Assembly (NCBI RefSeq): GCF_006265115.1 | Contig: NZ_SMDR01000001.1 | Span: 1,426,001 to 1,490,000, forward strand | From: Arenimonas terrae | GTDB taxonomy: Bacteria > Pseudomonadota > Gammaproteobacteria > Xanthomonadales > Xanthomonadaceae | Reading direction: 5' to 3' | Length of the DNA: 64,000 nucleotides | Shown: positions 29,881 to 38,596 of the stretch, one piece after another | Numbering within the stretch: position 1 is the first letter of the stretch | Layout: each line of letters opens with the position of its first letter | The notes under the pieces: model-generated | The model's database searches: none | The model's input: the letters and a program-made list of their open reading frames with translations, nothing else | Told to the model about the DNA's origin: nothing | Position numbers and translations under genes: made by a program

Positions 29881-32800
29881 CTACTGGCCGGGGCCGCCCT
29901 GCGGTAGCGATCCGTCGGCCCAGGCCAGCAGATAGGCACGGACGAACCCGTAGCTGGAACCAGGCAGGACCGGAATGGATGCGCCTTCTTCGCGGTCCAG
30001 GCGCATCGCCTCGGCCGGCTGTCCGCTGCCGATCGCACCCAGCATCGCGATCACCAGCATGTGCTCCCGGGTTGCCAGCGGCCGGTCTAGCCCCAGTGTG
30101 GCCAGGGCCTGCCGCCCCGACTCGAGCATCGCGCCCGGCTCGCGGCCCGCGGTCGCCGCATAGGCCCGCTGCACCGCTTCGACCGCATCGGGCTGCCCGT
30201 CGGCGAGGTACCAGGCCGGGGCGCGCCAAACGCCTTCCTGGTCTTCGGCCGGAAGGTGCGAGAGCGTGAACTCGGCCACCGTGGTCGCGGCGACCAGCCA
30301 GCTGTCGACTTCCCCCGGAGACACCGGTGCAAGGGAAAGGCCGCGCAGCAGCGTTGCCTGCGCGGCGATGCCCTGGTAGTCCTTCGACACGGTGGACATG
30401 TCGCCCGTCCGGAGCGCGTCCGCGACGTTCAGGGCGACCGTCGGCAATCGCACCATGGCATCGTCGCGCCCTGGCGTCAGGCCTTGCGACAGACGCGGCG
30501 GCCGGCGACCGTCCGTCAGCTCGAGCACCGGCAAGCCGCTTTCGGCCAGCGCGTGCAGCCATTTCGCCGAATCGCCGCGGAATCGGGACCGGGGAGCCTG
30601 CAGCGAGACCGTGGGATAGAAGTCGTCGTGGGCCTCGGCGCCGGTCAACCGGACCAGGTTTTCGACCAGCCGCTGCGAGCCGACGCGGTAGGCGGAGAAG
30701 TCCGCTGCGGTGGCCAGGCCGACCCGCGCCAGTTCCCGCTGAAGGTCCGAACCGGCAGCCGCGGGATAGCTCAGCGGCGGAATGGGCCGATGGCTGGCCA
30801 GCAGCACGAGGTCGCCGAAATTGGGCCGGTAGACTTCGATGTGGGGGAATTCGGCCGAAAGGGCCGACAGGATCGTGGCCAGCAACCGGTCATCGAGTTC
30901 GTAGGTGTGGACCCATTGGACCAGGATGCCATCGTCCTCCAGATGGCTGGCAAGAAAGCCGTAGAACTGCCGGGTGAACAGGCTTGCGACGCCGCTGACC
31001 CAAGGGTTAGAAGGTTCGGAGACGATGACGTCGTAGCGACGCTGGCCCGTGGAGAAGTAGGTGCGCGCGTCGTCGATGTGCAGATGCGAGCGCGGATCGG
31101 AATAGGCACGCGCGACCCGGGAGCCGAACAGCATCGCACCGTCGTACATGGCCCTCTCGATCTCGATCGAGTCCACGACTTCGGGCACCGGGCTGCCAAG
31201 CACCGTATGCGTGCTCAGGCCCGAACCCCAGCCGATGACGGCGATGCGCCTGGGCTCTGGGTGCACCGCCAGCGGCATGGCGCCCAGCATCAGCATCGTG
31301 ATCTCGTCGTCGGAGGGCCGCACGGCCAGATCGAGCTGCATGGCCGCGTCCGGCTTGCCGTTGGTCGCGATCGTCGCCGCCGCCCCCTGGGTATAGACCG
31401 CCACGGTCGTCGTCTTGCCGTCGCGCAGGAACCGTACACGCGAGGCTTCGTCGAGGGTCGCGCTGCCGGTGCGGAAAACGCCGGACGCAAGCGCCTGCGG
31501 ATCGGCCCGGCCCAGCACGAGGCTCGAGCCCAGCACCAGCATCGTCGTGACCAGCGCGCCCAGATAGGCCGCCGGACGGACCCCCTCGGCATAATGGCGC
31601 AGCAGCACGAAGCCCAGGACGATGTCGGCCAATGCCGCCAGGGTGACGGCGAGGTGCAGGCCCATGGCGGGGATCAGCACGTGGACGGCCAGAGCCACGC
31701 CGACGATCGCGCCCAGGGTATTGGCGGCATATATCCGCCCGATGCCGGACTCCCCCGCACCCCGCCGCAGCAGCGACATCGTGAACAGCGGAAGCGTCAT
31801 GCCGGCGAAAAACGCCGCCGGGAACATCACCAGCAGGGCCACGACCGCGCTGCCGAGACTGAACATCGAGTAGCCGCCATCCGTCCGCGGCACCCAGTCC
31901 ATCAGCAGGCCCACCCACCGGAAACTCTGCGCGAACACCGGCAGCGACACCAGCGCGGCCAAGCCCATCAAGATCTGCGCGTAACCGGCGTAGGCCACCG
32001 GATCGGTGATCGTGCGGCTGCGGCCCCGGATCCACAAGCCGCCGAACGCCAGCCCGAGGATGAACGCCGAAAGCATCAGCTCAAAGGAATGGATGGTGGT
32101 GCCCAGCGCCTGGTTGAGCATGCGCACCCAACCGATCTCGTACACGAAGGAGCTCGCCCCGGTGATGCCGGCCGCCAGCAGCATCATGCGGTAGAACGAG
32201 GCCTCCACCGGCCGCTCGGCCGGTCTGGGGTCCGCCTCGGACGGAGCGGCGGCGAGCAATACATCGCCACGGCGGGAGACGAGCCACGCCGCGATGCCCA
32301 CGGCCAGATTGACGATTCCCGCGACCGCGACGGCGCCGGGCATGCCGATCGACGGCAACAGCACGAAGGTCGCGAACAATGCGCCGAAGGCGGCGCCGAC
32401 GCTGTTGCTGAAATACAGCCCGCCCAGGATTTCGCCGTCGGCCCCGGGCGCCACGCGCAGGTAGCCGGCACTCATCAGCGGAAACGTCATTCCCAGCAGG
32501 ATGCTCTGGGGCGCGATCAGCAGCGCCGCACTGCCCCATTGCCAGGCCCTTACCGCCCAGGGCTCCGAGAGCGCCGGGTACACGAGGTCATGGGAAACCC
32601 CCGTGTACGCGATGAACAGCGGATGGAAGGCCAGGCCGGCCAGGCCGATGACGATCTCGACCAGCGCATAGGCGAAGATCAGCCGCCGCCAGCGCACGCC
32701 GCGCCGGCTGACCAGCCAGGCACCGAGCGCCATGCCGCCCATGAAGATCGCCAGCACCAGCGTCTGCGCGTAGGCGGCATGGCCCAGGCTGAGGCCAAGG

Positions 32801-32898
32801 TAGTGCGACCAGATCGCCTGATAGATGAGTCCCGCGAAACCCGAGGCGACAAACAGCGCCAGCAGCATCCGCTCCAATCCCTTGGTCCTGCTCGGCAT
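29881..32898 (-). CDS. Fused MFS-like membrane domain / spermidine synthase-like protein
   Basis: A protein of about 1005 residues. The first 520 or so hold about 12 membrane segments in MFS-like order (FVASGFAGLIYQAIWSHYLG is the typical start of these fusions). Next is a spermidine-synthase-like Rossmann domain (about 560-760) with VIGWGSGLSTHTVLG, SIEIERAMYDGA, HIDDARTYF and SEPSNPWVSGVASLFTRQFYGFLASHL. About 240 further residues look helical and may be TPR-like. The substrate of such fusions is not established. ATG at 32898 and at 32868 are both possible; the second has GGAG close by. It converges on pilR, three bases from its stop, and is divergent from pilA. A role in pilus biology is possible but unproven. 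Confidence 0.8.
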   Translation of the reverse strand: MPSRTKGLERMLLALFVASGFAGLIYQAIWSHYLGLSLGHAAYAQTLVLAIFMGGMALGAWLVSRRGVRWRRLIFAYALVEIVIGLAGLAFHPLFIAYTGVSHDLVYPALSEPWAVRAWQWGSAALLIAPQSILLGMTFPLMSAGYLRVAPGADGEILGGLYFSNSVGAAFGALFATFVLLPSIGMPGAVAVAGIVNLAVGIAAWLVSRRGDVLLAAAPSEADPRPAERPVEASFYRMMLLAAGITGASSFVYEIGWVRMLNQALGTTIHSFELMLSAFILGLAFGGLWIRGRSRTITDPVAYAGYAQILMGLAALVSLPVFAQSFRWVGLLMDWVPRTDGGYSMFSLGSAVVALLVMFPAAFFAGMTLPLFTMSLLRRGAGESGIGRIYAANTLGAIVGVALAVHVLIPAMGLHLAVTLAALADIVLGFVLLRHYAEGVRPAAYLGALVTTMLVLGSSLVLGRADPQALASGVFRTGSATLDEASRVRFLRDGKTTTVAVYTQGAAATIATNGKPDAAMQLDLAVRPSDDEITMLMLGAMPLAVHPEPRRIAVIGWGSGLSTHTVLGSPVPEVVDSIEIERAMYDGAMLFGSRVARAYSDPRSHLHIDDARTYFSTGQRRYDVIVSEPSNPWVSGVASLFTRQFYGFLASHLEDDGILVQWVHTYELDDRLLATILSALSAEFPHIEVYRPNFGDLVLLASHRPIPPLSYPAAAGSDLQRELARVGLATAADFSAYRVGSQRLVENLVRLTGAEAHDDFYPTVSLQAPRSRFRGDSAKWLHALAESGLPVLELTDGRRPPRLSQGLTPGRDDAMVRLPTVALNVADALRTGDMSTVSKDYQGIAAQATLLRGLSLAPVSPGEVDSWLVAATTVAEFTLSHLPAEDQEGVWRAPAWYLADGQPDAVEAVQRAYAATAGREPGAMLESGRQALATLGLDRPLATREHMLVIAMLGAIGSGQPAEAMRLDREEGASIPVLPGSSYGFVRAYLLAWADGSLPQGGPGQ

Positions 32899-33001
32899 TC
32901 CTTGTCCCCTGGCGTCGTCAGCACCGGAGCATAGCGGAATCGCCCTGCCCCCCCGGTGCCGGCAAAACGTGCGCTGGCTCACGGTTCGAGACGTCAATTA
33001 C

Positions 33002-33026
33002 TGACGCACTGCGTCACTTTATGACA
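33002..33026 (+). promoter_or_regulatory. Palindrome, candidate PilR enhancer site
   Basis: TGACGCA-C-TGCGTCA (33002-33016) is a perfect 7-bp inverted repeat, followed by TGACA at 33022. It lies about 110 bases upstream of the sigma-54 promoter, the usual distance for an enhancer-binding activator. PilR sites known in Pseudomonas contain TGTC/GACA elements, so assignment to PilR is reasonable inference. Confidence 0.5.
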
Positions 33027-33118
33027 AAGGACCGAAAATAATGCGCGTTGTCCCTCCCCAGACTGGTCTTGCGTTACCTAATCTGCCTATATTCCGGCCT
33101 GTGACGATCCTCTCAGGA

Positions 33119-33136
33119 TTGGCACAGTTGATGCTT
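33119..33136 (+). promoter_or_regulatory. Sigma-54 (RpoN) promoter of pilA
   Basis: TTGGCAC-AGTTG-ATGCTT has GG at -24 and GC at -12 exactly 12 bases apart, matching the RpoN consensus TGGCAC-N5-TTGCW in 10 of 11 key positions. It lies about 93 bases before the pilA ATG. Confidence 0.8.
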
Positions 33137-33228
33137 CACTGACTTAGCACGTGCCCAGGCACGGCTACCCACGGACGGGGATTCCGTACCGGTACGTGAC
33201 AACCACAATCCACCTAGGGGATTTACCC

Positions 33229-33657
33229 ATGAAGAAGATCCAGAAAGGCTTCACCCTGATCGAGCTGATGATCGTGGTCGCGATCATCGCCATCCTGGCC
33301 GCCATCGCGCTGCCGGCGTATCAGGACTACATCGCCCGCTCGCAGGTCACGTCCGGCCTGGCCGACATCCGTGGCGGCGTGACGGCGTTCGAAGAGCTGA
33401 TCAACCGTGGTTCGACCGGTACCGCCAATGCGGGCGCCATCGGTCTGGCCAGCGCCACCGCGCGCTGCTCGTCGATCGTTGCCACCGGTGACTTCGACGA
33501 CGATTCCGGCCAGATCATCGAGTGCACCCTGCAGGGCAACCCGAAGGTCGCTGGCCAGAAGATCACGCTGGAGCGCAATGCTTCGGGCGCCTGGCAGTGC
33601 GAAACCGACCTCCCGGCTGCTGACAAGACCAAGTACAACCCGGGCGGCTGCAACTGA
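33229..33657 (+). CDS. pilA: Type IV major pilin PilA (first copy)
   Basis: Structural subunit of the type IVa pilus, 142 residues. The short leader MKKIQKG is cut by PilD before Phe in G-FTLIE, after which Phe is N-methylated. E5 of the mature protein and the hydrophobic assembly helix ([24 protein letters not shown]) follow. Four Cys residues in the C-terminal half (two around RCSSIV/ECTLQG, then QCET and GGCN) can form two disulfides, including the D-loop. AGGGG precedes the ATG. It is driven by the sigma-54 promoter upstream and followed by a hairpin, so it should be the more abundant of the two pilins. Confidence 0.95.
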   Translation: MKKIQKGFTLIELMIVVAIIAILAAIALPAYQDYIARSQVTSGLADIRGGVTAFEELINRGSTGTANAGAIGLASATARCSSIVATGDFDDDSGQIIECTLQGNPKVAGQKITLERNASGAWQCETDLPAADKTKYNPGGCN

Positions 33658-33679
33658 TCCACGCCTGACCGCTGCATCG

Positions 33680-33707
33680 GCAGGGGCGGTTTCCGCCCCT
33701 GCTTCTT
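33680..33707 (+). terminator. Hairpin terminator between the two pilin genes
   Basis: A perfect 10-bp stem (GCAGGGGCGG / CCGCCCCTGC) with a TTT loop followed by TTCTT, 22 bases after the first pilin's stop. The interrupted T-run suggests partial read-through to the second pilin. Confidence 0.65.
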
Positions 33708-33783
33708 CCGACGCAATGCCGACATCCCGAGATACCCGGCCGACTTCATCCCCCCGGAAGCCGACCCCTTGGAGCCAGCTGCC

Positions 33784-34191
33784 ATGCGCGCTACGAAGGG
33801 CTTTACGCTGATCGAGTTGATGATCGTCGTCGCCATCATCGCCATCCTGGCGGCGATCGCGCTGCCGGCCTATCAGGACTACACCATCCGCTCCCAGGTG
33901 ACCGCCGGCCTCGCTGACATCACCGGTGGCAAGACGCTTTACGAAGCGCAGATCCTCGCGAACAACGCGACCAATTTCGACATCGAGGCCATCGGACTGC
34001 GGTCCAGCACCCCTCGCTGCAACCTGATCTCGATGGACCCCACGCCCGGCTCGGGTTTCATCGAGTGCCGCTTGAACGGCCATCCTCTGGTCCAGAACGA
34101 GACCGTACGGCTTGAACGGAACAGCAGCGGCGCTTGGAACTGCGTCACGTCCGTGGCGGCCACGAAGCACAAGCCCGAAGGCTGCGGCTGA
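33784..34191 (+). CDS. Type IV pilin, second copy
   Basis: A 135-residue type IVa pilin with leader MRATKG and the same G-FTLIE cleavage site. The first 29 mature residues are nearly identical to the upstream pilin although synonymous codons differ, while the C-terminal halves differ strongly. This copy keeps four Cys (RCNL, ECRL, NCVT, EGCG) and a [14 protein letters not shown] loop. GGAG lies 9 bases before the ATG at 33784; an in-frame TTG at 33769 is less likely. No separate sigma-54 promoter is seen in the 126-base gap. Tandem pilin genes are common in Xanthomonadales and suggest duplication with surface divergence. Confidence 0.92.
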   Translation: MRATKGFTLIELMIVVAIIAILAAIALPAYQDYTIRSQVTAGLADITGGKTLYEAQILANNATNFDIEAIGLRSSTPRCNLISMDPTPGSGFIECRLNGHPLVQNETVRLERNSSGAWNCVTSVAATKHKPEGCG

Positions 34192-34270
34192 CCTTGGCTC
34201 AGGCCAGGCATGACCTAGCAGCGAGGTTCTCGTACTCTGCGTGGATCCTTCCGACCAAGCTGCTTGATTG

Positions 34271-36142
34271 ATGACGTCCCTGCCGCGTTCCGTTCGCCCG
34301 CTCCTGCCTCTACTTCTGCTGTTGGTGGTCGCACTGGCCTACTGGCCGGGGCTGTCCGGTGGCTTCATCTTCGATGACCACAACAACATCCAGATCAATC
34401 CACGCATCCAGATCGATTCGCTGGATCTCGCTTCCCTGTCGCGGGCGGCGCGCGCCTACGAGCCCGGCGCCTATGGCCGCCCGCTGTCGACTTTGAGTTT
34501 TGCGCTGGACCACTACTTCCACGGCAAGCACCCCTACGGCTACAAGCTGACCAGCCTGGCGGTGCACCTCTTCAACACCCTCCTCGTTTTTCTGCTGGCG
34601 GCACGACTGCTTGCGCTGCCGCGGGCCGGCGGGCCATGGACGCCCTGGGCGGCGCTCGCCATAGCCACGGCCTGGGCGTCCCACCCCCTGCAGGTTTCAA
34701 CGGTGTTGTACATCGTGCAGCGCATGGAGATGCTGGCCGCAACATTCGTGCTGCTTGCCCTGCTCGCCTACCTGCAGGGCCGCCTGCGCCAGATGCGGGG
34801 AGAGCGCGGCGGACTGTGGCTGGCGGCGTCCGGCCTGCTGGCCGGCATGGGCCTCCTGGCGAAGGAATCCGCCATCCTGTTCCCGGCTTTTGCCCTGATG
34901 CTGGAGTTCACGCTACTGGGATTCGAGGCTCGGTCCGAACGCCTAGCCCGCGGCCTACGCTGGGCGTACGCCGGCGCGACCCTGGCGGCGGCCGTGCTGT
35001 TCTTCGGTTACGTGGTGCCCCGCTTCGCCCCCGCCGAAAGCTTCGCTGGCCGGGACTTCACCGTGGGCGAGCGCCTGCTCACCCAGCTCAGGATCCTGCC
35101 GATGCATCTGGGGCAGATGCTGCTGCCGCTTCCCGATTCGCTGCCTTTCTATTACGACAACTATCCCAAGTCCACCGGCTGGCTGTCGCCGTGGACCACA
35201 CTCGGCGGCGGCTTGTTGCTGGCCTCGCTGGCGGCTCTGGCTTGGTTCCTGCGCCGACGCGCACCGATCGTGACCTTCGGAATCGGCTGGTTCTTTGCCG
35301 CCCATGCGCTCACCAGCGGCCCGTTGAATCTGGAAATGGCGTTCGAGCACCGCAACTACCTGGCCCTGTTCGGCATCGTGGTCGCAGCGGCCGACGTCAT
35401 CCGACGGCTGCCGACGCGCGATGGCCCGGCGCTGAAGGTTTTTGCCGTGGTGGTGGTCGTGGCGATGTTCGGCGTCCTGACCACCATCCGGTCGGCAACC
35501 TGGGGCCATCCGCTGCTGCTGGCGACCGACTTGGTCGCCCGCAATCCGCAGTCGCCGCGTGCGAGCAACGATCTTGCGACCACCTACGTGGACATGTCGG
35601 ACGGCTCGGTCGACTCGCCCTTCCTCCATTTGGGCATGCAGGAGTTTGAACGTGGGTCCCGTTTGCCCGGTGCCTCGCCACTGCCCGAGCAGGGCCTGAT
35701 CCTGATGGCCGCCGTCTCCGGCTACCCGACCGACCCCGCATGGTGGGACCGCCTGATCGACAAGGTGCGCACTCAGCCCATCGGCCCGCAACAGGCGATG
35801 GCGGTGAACGGACTGCTCTCCCAGCACAAGCAAGGCATAAAACTGGACGCCAGGCGACTGGCCGAAGCTTACCAAGCGCTCCTCGACCGCCAACCATGGC
35901 CGGGCCACGTCTACGCCTACTTCGCTGACTTCGTGCTTGCCGACCTGCAGGACGAGGCCTGGGCCGAACGGCTGTACCTGCAGGCGGTGTCCCGGGACCC
36001 GACTGATTCCGCGTTCGCGAACCTGGTCCTGAGCAACCTTATCGTCGAGGGCCATGGTCGCCAGGCCGAAGCGGTGATGCGGCGGATGAGGGAGCTGGGC
36101 CTTACCGACGCCGCGCCGCCCACCCCCTCGGACGCCCGCTAG
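34271..36142 (+). CDS. GT-C-type membrane glycosyltransferase, candidate pilin glycosyltransferase
   Basis: A 623-residue inner-membrane protein. About 10-11 helices (residues 10-410) are followed by a soluble helical C-terminal part of about 210 residues, probably TPR-like. The first periplasmic loop has [15 protein letters not shown], the acidic DD pair seen in GT-C enzymes and in TMTC-type O-mannosyltransferases, and later [19 protein letters not shown] and [15 protein letters not shown], also typical of that group. GT-C enzymes use lipid-linked sugars on the periplasmic side. It begins 79 bases after the second pilin on the same strand and precedes the sugar cluster. Pilin glycosylation is inferred from position, as for TfpW/TfpO in Pseudomonas, whose sequences differ. 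The ATG at 34271 overlaps an alternative in-frame TTG at 34268. Confidence 0.7.
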   Translation: MTSLPRSVRPLLPLLLLLVVALAYWPGLSGGFIFDDHNNIQINPRIQIDSLDLASLSRAARAYEPGAYGRPLSTLSFALDHYFHGKHPYGYKLTSLAVHLFNTLLVFLLAARLLALPRAGGPWTPWAALAIATAWASHPLQVSTVLYIVQRMEMLAATFVLLALLAYLQGRLRQMRGERGGLWLAASGLLAGMGLLAKESAILFPAFALMLEFTLLGFEARSERLARGLRWAYAGATLAAAVLFFGYVVPRFAPAESFAGRDFTVGERLLTQLRILPMHLGQMLLPLPDSLPFYYDNYPKSTGWLSPWTTLGGGLLLASLAALAWFLRRRAPIVTFGIGWFFAAHALTSGPLNLEMAFEHRNYLALFGIVVAAADVIRRLPTRDGPALKVFAVVVVVAMFGVLTTIRSATWGHPLLLATDLVARNPQSPRASNDLATTYVDMSDGSVDSPFLHLGMQEFERGSRLPGASPLPEQGLILMAAVSGYPTDPAWWDRLIDKVRTQPIGPQQAMAVNGLLSQHKQGIKLDARRLAEAYQALLDRQPWPGHVYAYFADFVLADLQDEAWAERLYLQAVSRDPTDSAFANLVLSNLIVEGHGRQAEAVMRRMRELGLTDAAPPTPSDAR

Positions 36143-36216
36143 GCCACACCAGGGACCACCGGGCGCAGGTTGTCGGATACGATGCGTTCAGGTCACGATC
36201 GGATCCGCCGCAAGCA

Positions 36217-36987
36217 ATGAAAGCCGTCATCCTCGCCGGGGGCCTGGGCACCCGGATCAGCGAAGAAACCGTCGTGCGCCCGAAACCGATGGTCGAAATC
36301 GGCGGACGTCCGGTGCTCTGGCACATCCTGAAGTCGTACTCGCAGCACGGTATCGACGACTTCGTGATCTGCCTTGGCTACAAGGGCTACCTGATCAAGG
36401 AATACTTCGCGAACTACTTCCTGCACTCCTCCGACGTCACCTTCGACCTGAAGGAGAACAGGATGGAAGTCCACCACAAGCACGCCGAACCCTGGCGCGT
36501 CACGTTGGTGGATACCGGCGATTCCACCCAGACTGGCGGCCGCCTGCGGCGGGTCGCGGACTACCTGGACGGCGGCACGTTCTGCTTCACCTACGGCGAC
36601 GGGCTGTCGAATATCGACATCTCGGGATCGATCGCCTTCCATCGCCAACGCGGCACGCTTGCGACGGTATGCGCCGTGCAGCCGCCCGGCCGCTTCGGAG
36701 CCCTCGACATGGAGGGCGGACGCATCACCCGTTTCGAGGAGAAGCCGCAAGGTGACGGCAGCTGGATAAACGGCGGCTTCTTCGTGCTCGAACCCGAGGT
36801 GCTCGACCTCATCGATGGCGACAACTGCGTCTGGGAGCGCGGGCCCATGGAGCAGCTCGCGCGCAGTGGCCAGCTGTCGGCCTTCGTGCACCAAGGCTTC
36901 TGGGCACCGATGGATACGCTGCGCGACAAGAACCGGCTCGAGGAGCTGTGGCAGTCCGGGAAGGCACCGTGGAAAAGCTGGAGCTGA
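36217..36987 (+). CDS. rfbF: Glucose-1-phosphate cytidylyltransferase
   Basis: Makes CDP-glucose from glucose 1-phosphate and CTP, the entry step to CDP-deoxy sugars. The 256-residue protein has the nucleotidyltransferase signature [18 protein letters not shown] (residues 1-18), [17 protein letters not shown] with the catalytic Lys, the sugar-binding [10 protein letters not shown] (about residue 128) and [18 protein letters not shown]. Length and motifs match RfbF/DdhA. It is the first gene of the overlapping sugar operon; rfbG begins inside its last codons. Confidence 0.95.
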   Translation: MKAVILAGGLGTRISEETVVRPKPMVEIGGRPVLWHILKSYSQHGIDDFVICLGYKGYLIKEYFANYFLHSSDVTFDLKENRMEVHHKHAEPWRVTLVDTGDSTQTGGRLRRVADYLDGGTFCFTYGDGLSNIDISGSIAFHRQRGTLATVCAVQPPGRFGALDMEGGRITRFEEKPQGDGSWINGGFFVLEPEVLDLIDGDNCVWERGPMEQLARSGQLSAFVHQGFWAPMDTLRDKNRLEELWQSGKAPWKSWS

Positions 36988-38060
36988 CGAGCCAGTTCGA
37001 CGGCGCCTACGCCGGACTGGACGTGCTGGTGACGGGCCATACCGGCTTCAAGGGCTCGTGGCTTTGCGCCTGGCTGGACGCTCTGGGCGCCCGCGTCTGC
37101 GGATTGGCGCTGCCGCCCGAAACCCGGCCCTCGCACTGGGAGCTGCTGTCGCTGACGCGCGTGGAAAACCATGTCGTCGACCTGCGCGACGCCGACGCCG
37201 TGCGGGGCGTGTTCGCGCGGGTCCGGCCCCGGCTGGTCTTCCACCTTGCCGCGCAGCCGCTGGTGCGGCGCAGCTACCGCGAACCTGTGGCCACCTATGC
37301 CACCAACGTTTCGGGCCTGGTGAACCTGTTCGAGGCGGCGCGCGCCTGCGGCAGCGTGCAGGCCGTCGTCAACGCGACCACCGACAAGGTCTACCGACCA
37401 CTGGACCCGCCCCGACCCTTCCGCGAGGACGATCCGCTCGGCGGGCATGACCCGTACAGCGCCTCGAAGGCCTGCGCCGAACTGGTGAGCGAGTCGTATC
37501 GCGAAAGTTTCCTCGCGGCGGCCGGCATCCGCCTCGCCACGGCGCGGGCCGGAAACGTGATCGGCGGGGGCGACTGGTCGGAGGACCGCCTGGTGCCCGA
37601 CTTCGTGCGCGCGGCCACCGCCGGCGAACCGCTTCGGCTGCGGCGCCCCGATGCCGTGCGGCCCTGGCAGCACGTGCTGGAACCGCTGTCGGGCTACCTG
37701 CGGCTGGGCCAGGCGCTGCTGGCGGGCGAAACGGTGGAGGGCGCCTGGAACTTCGGTCCGTCGGATGACGCCACGATCAGCGTGCAGGCGTTGGCAGGCG
37801 CGTTCCGCGACCGCTGGCCCGGCACAACCCTGGCGTCCGACCCGGGCCCGCATCCGCACGAAGCCGCACAGCTTCGCCTCGATTGCGGCAAGGCCCAGCG
37901 CCACCTCGGGTGGCGCCCGGTATGGAGCGCCGCCAACACGGTGGCGCGCACCGTGGCCTGGTACCGCGCACAGGCCGAGACCGGCCGACTGCTGACGGCC
38001 GACGACGTCGCGCGCTATTCGGCCGATGCCCGCGCCGCGGGCCTGGGGTGGGCGCGATGA
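36969..38060 (+). CDS. rfbG: CDP-glucose 4,6-dehydratase
   Basis: Converts CDP-glucose to CDP-4-dehydro-6-deoxyglucose. The 363-residue extended SDR has [14 protein letters not shown] (NAD loop), [23 protein letters not shown] and the catalytic YxxxK in [30 protein letters not shown] is typical of RfbG/DdhB. The GTG start at 36969 was chosen because GGGAAGG lies 5 bases upstream; a GTG at 36948 is also in frame. It overlaps rfbF by 19 bases. No RfbH (the next step to 3,6-dideoxy sugars) is present in the window. Confidence 0.95.
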   Translation: MEKLELTSQFDGAYAGLDVLVTGHTGFKGSWLCAWLDALGARVCGLALPPETRPSHWELLSLTRVENHVVDLRDADAVRGVFARVRPRLVFHLAAQPLVRRSYREPVATYATNVSGLVNLFEAARACGSVQAVVNATTDKVYRPLDPPRPFREDDPLGGHDPYSASKACAELVSESYRESFLAAAGIRLATARAGNVIGGGDWSEDRLVPDFVRAATAGEPLRLRRPDAVRPWQHVLEPLSGYLRLGQALLAGETVEGAWNFGPSDDATISVQALAGAFRDRWPGTTLASDPGPHPHEAAQLRLDCGKAQRHLGWRPVWSAANTVARTVAWYRAQAETGRLLTADDVARYSADARAAGLGWAR

Positions 38061-38596
38061 AGCTGCAGTCGCTGCCCCTGCCGGGACTGCTGCGGATCGA
38101 CACCGAGCCGGTGGCGGACGCGCGCGGCCAGTTCGTGCGCATCTACTGCGACAGCGCGTTCGACGGCCGCCATTTCCCACAGGTGAACCTGTCGACGACG
38201 CGACGCCGCGGCGCACTCCGGGGCATGCATTTCCAGGCGCCGCCGGCCGCCGAGGGCAAGCTGATCCGATGCCTGCGCGGCCGCGTGTTCGACGTCGCCG
38301 TCGACCTGCGGGCCGGCTCGCCGACCTTCCTGCACTGGCACGGCATCGAACTTGACGGCGAGGCGCAGACCCAGGTGTACATCCCCGAGGGCTTCGCGCA
38401 CGGCTTCCAGTCGTTGACCGACGACGTGCAGCTGCTGTATTTCCACACCGCGGCCTGGAGCCCGGCGCACGAAGGCCGGCTGCGCCACGACGACCCGCGG
38501 CTCGCGATCCGCTGGCCACTGCCGGTCCGCGACGTCTCGGCGAAGGACGCAAACGCAGCCCTGCTGCCTCAGGACTACCGGGGAATCCAGGCATGA
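38057..38596 (+). CDS. RmlC-like cupin (dTDP-4-dehydrorhamnose 3,5-epimerase homologue)
   Basis: A 179-residue cupin with the RmlC fold: DARGQFVRIY, TRRRGALRGMHFQAPP (catalytic His) and IPEGFAHGFQSL, then VSAKDANAALL (conserved Asp). The segment that reads YKATNYYSP in Salmonella RmlC is YFHTAAWSP here, so the catalytic Tyr pair and the Lys are replaced. It may therefore be a single-centre epimerase, or may bind a different nucleotide sugar. In this cluster it most likely acts on CDP-4-dehydro-6-deoxyglucose. It overlaps rfbG and the next gene through ATGA junctions. Confidence 0.8.
   Translation: MKLQSLPLPGLLRIDTEPVADARGQFVRIYCDSAFDGRHFPQVNLSTTRRRGALRGMHFQAPPAAEGKLIRCLRGRVFDVAVDLRAGSPTFLHWHGIELDGEAQTQVYIPEGFAHGFQSLTDDVQLLYFHTAAWSPAHEGRLRHDDPRLAIRWPLPVRDVSAKDANAALLPQDYRGIQA

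Larger units (their letters stand above)
32899..33228. other. pilA upstream region (330-base gap)
   Basis: The gap between the divergent fused membrane gene and pilA holds the palindrome at 33002-33016, further TGACA/GTCA copies around it (32991-33026), the sigma-54 promoter at 33119-33136, and a leader of about 90 bases. The stretch is clearly richer in A/T than its neighbours. I see no open frame of note and no small RNA signature. Confidence 0.7.
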
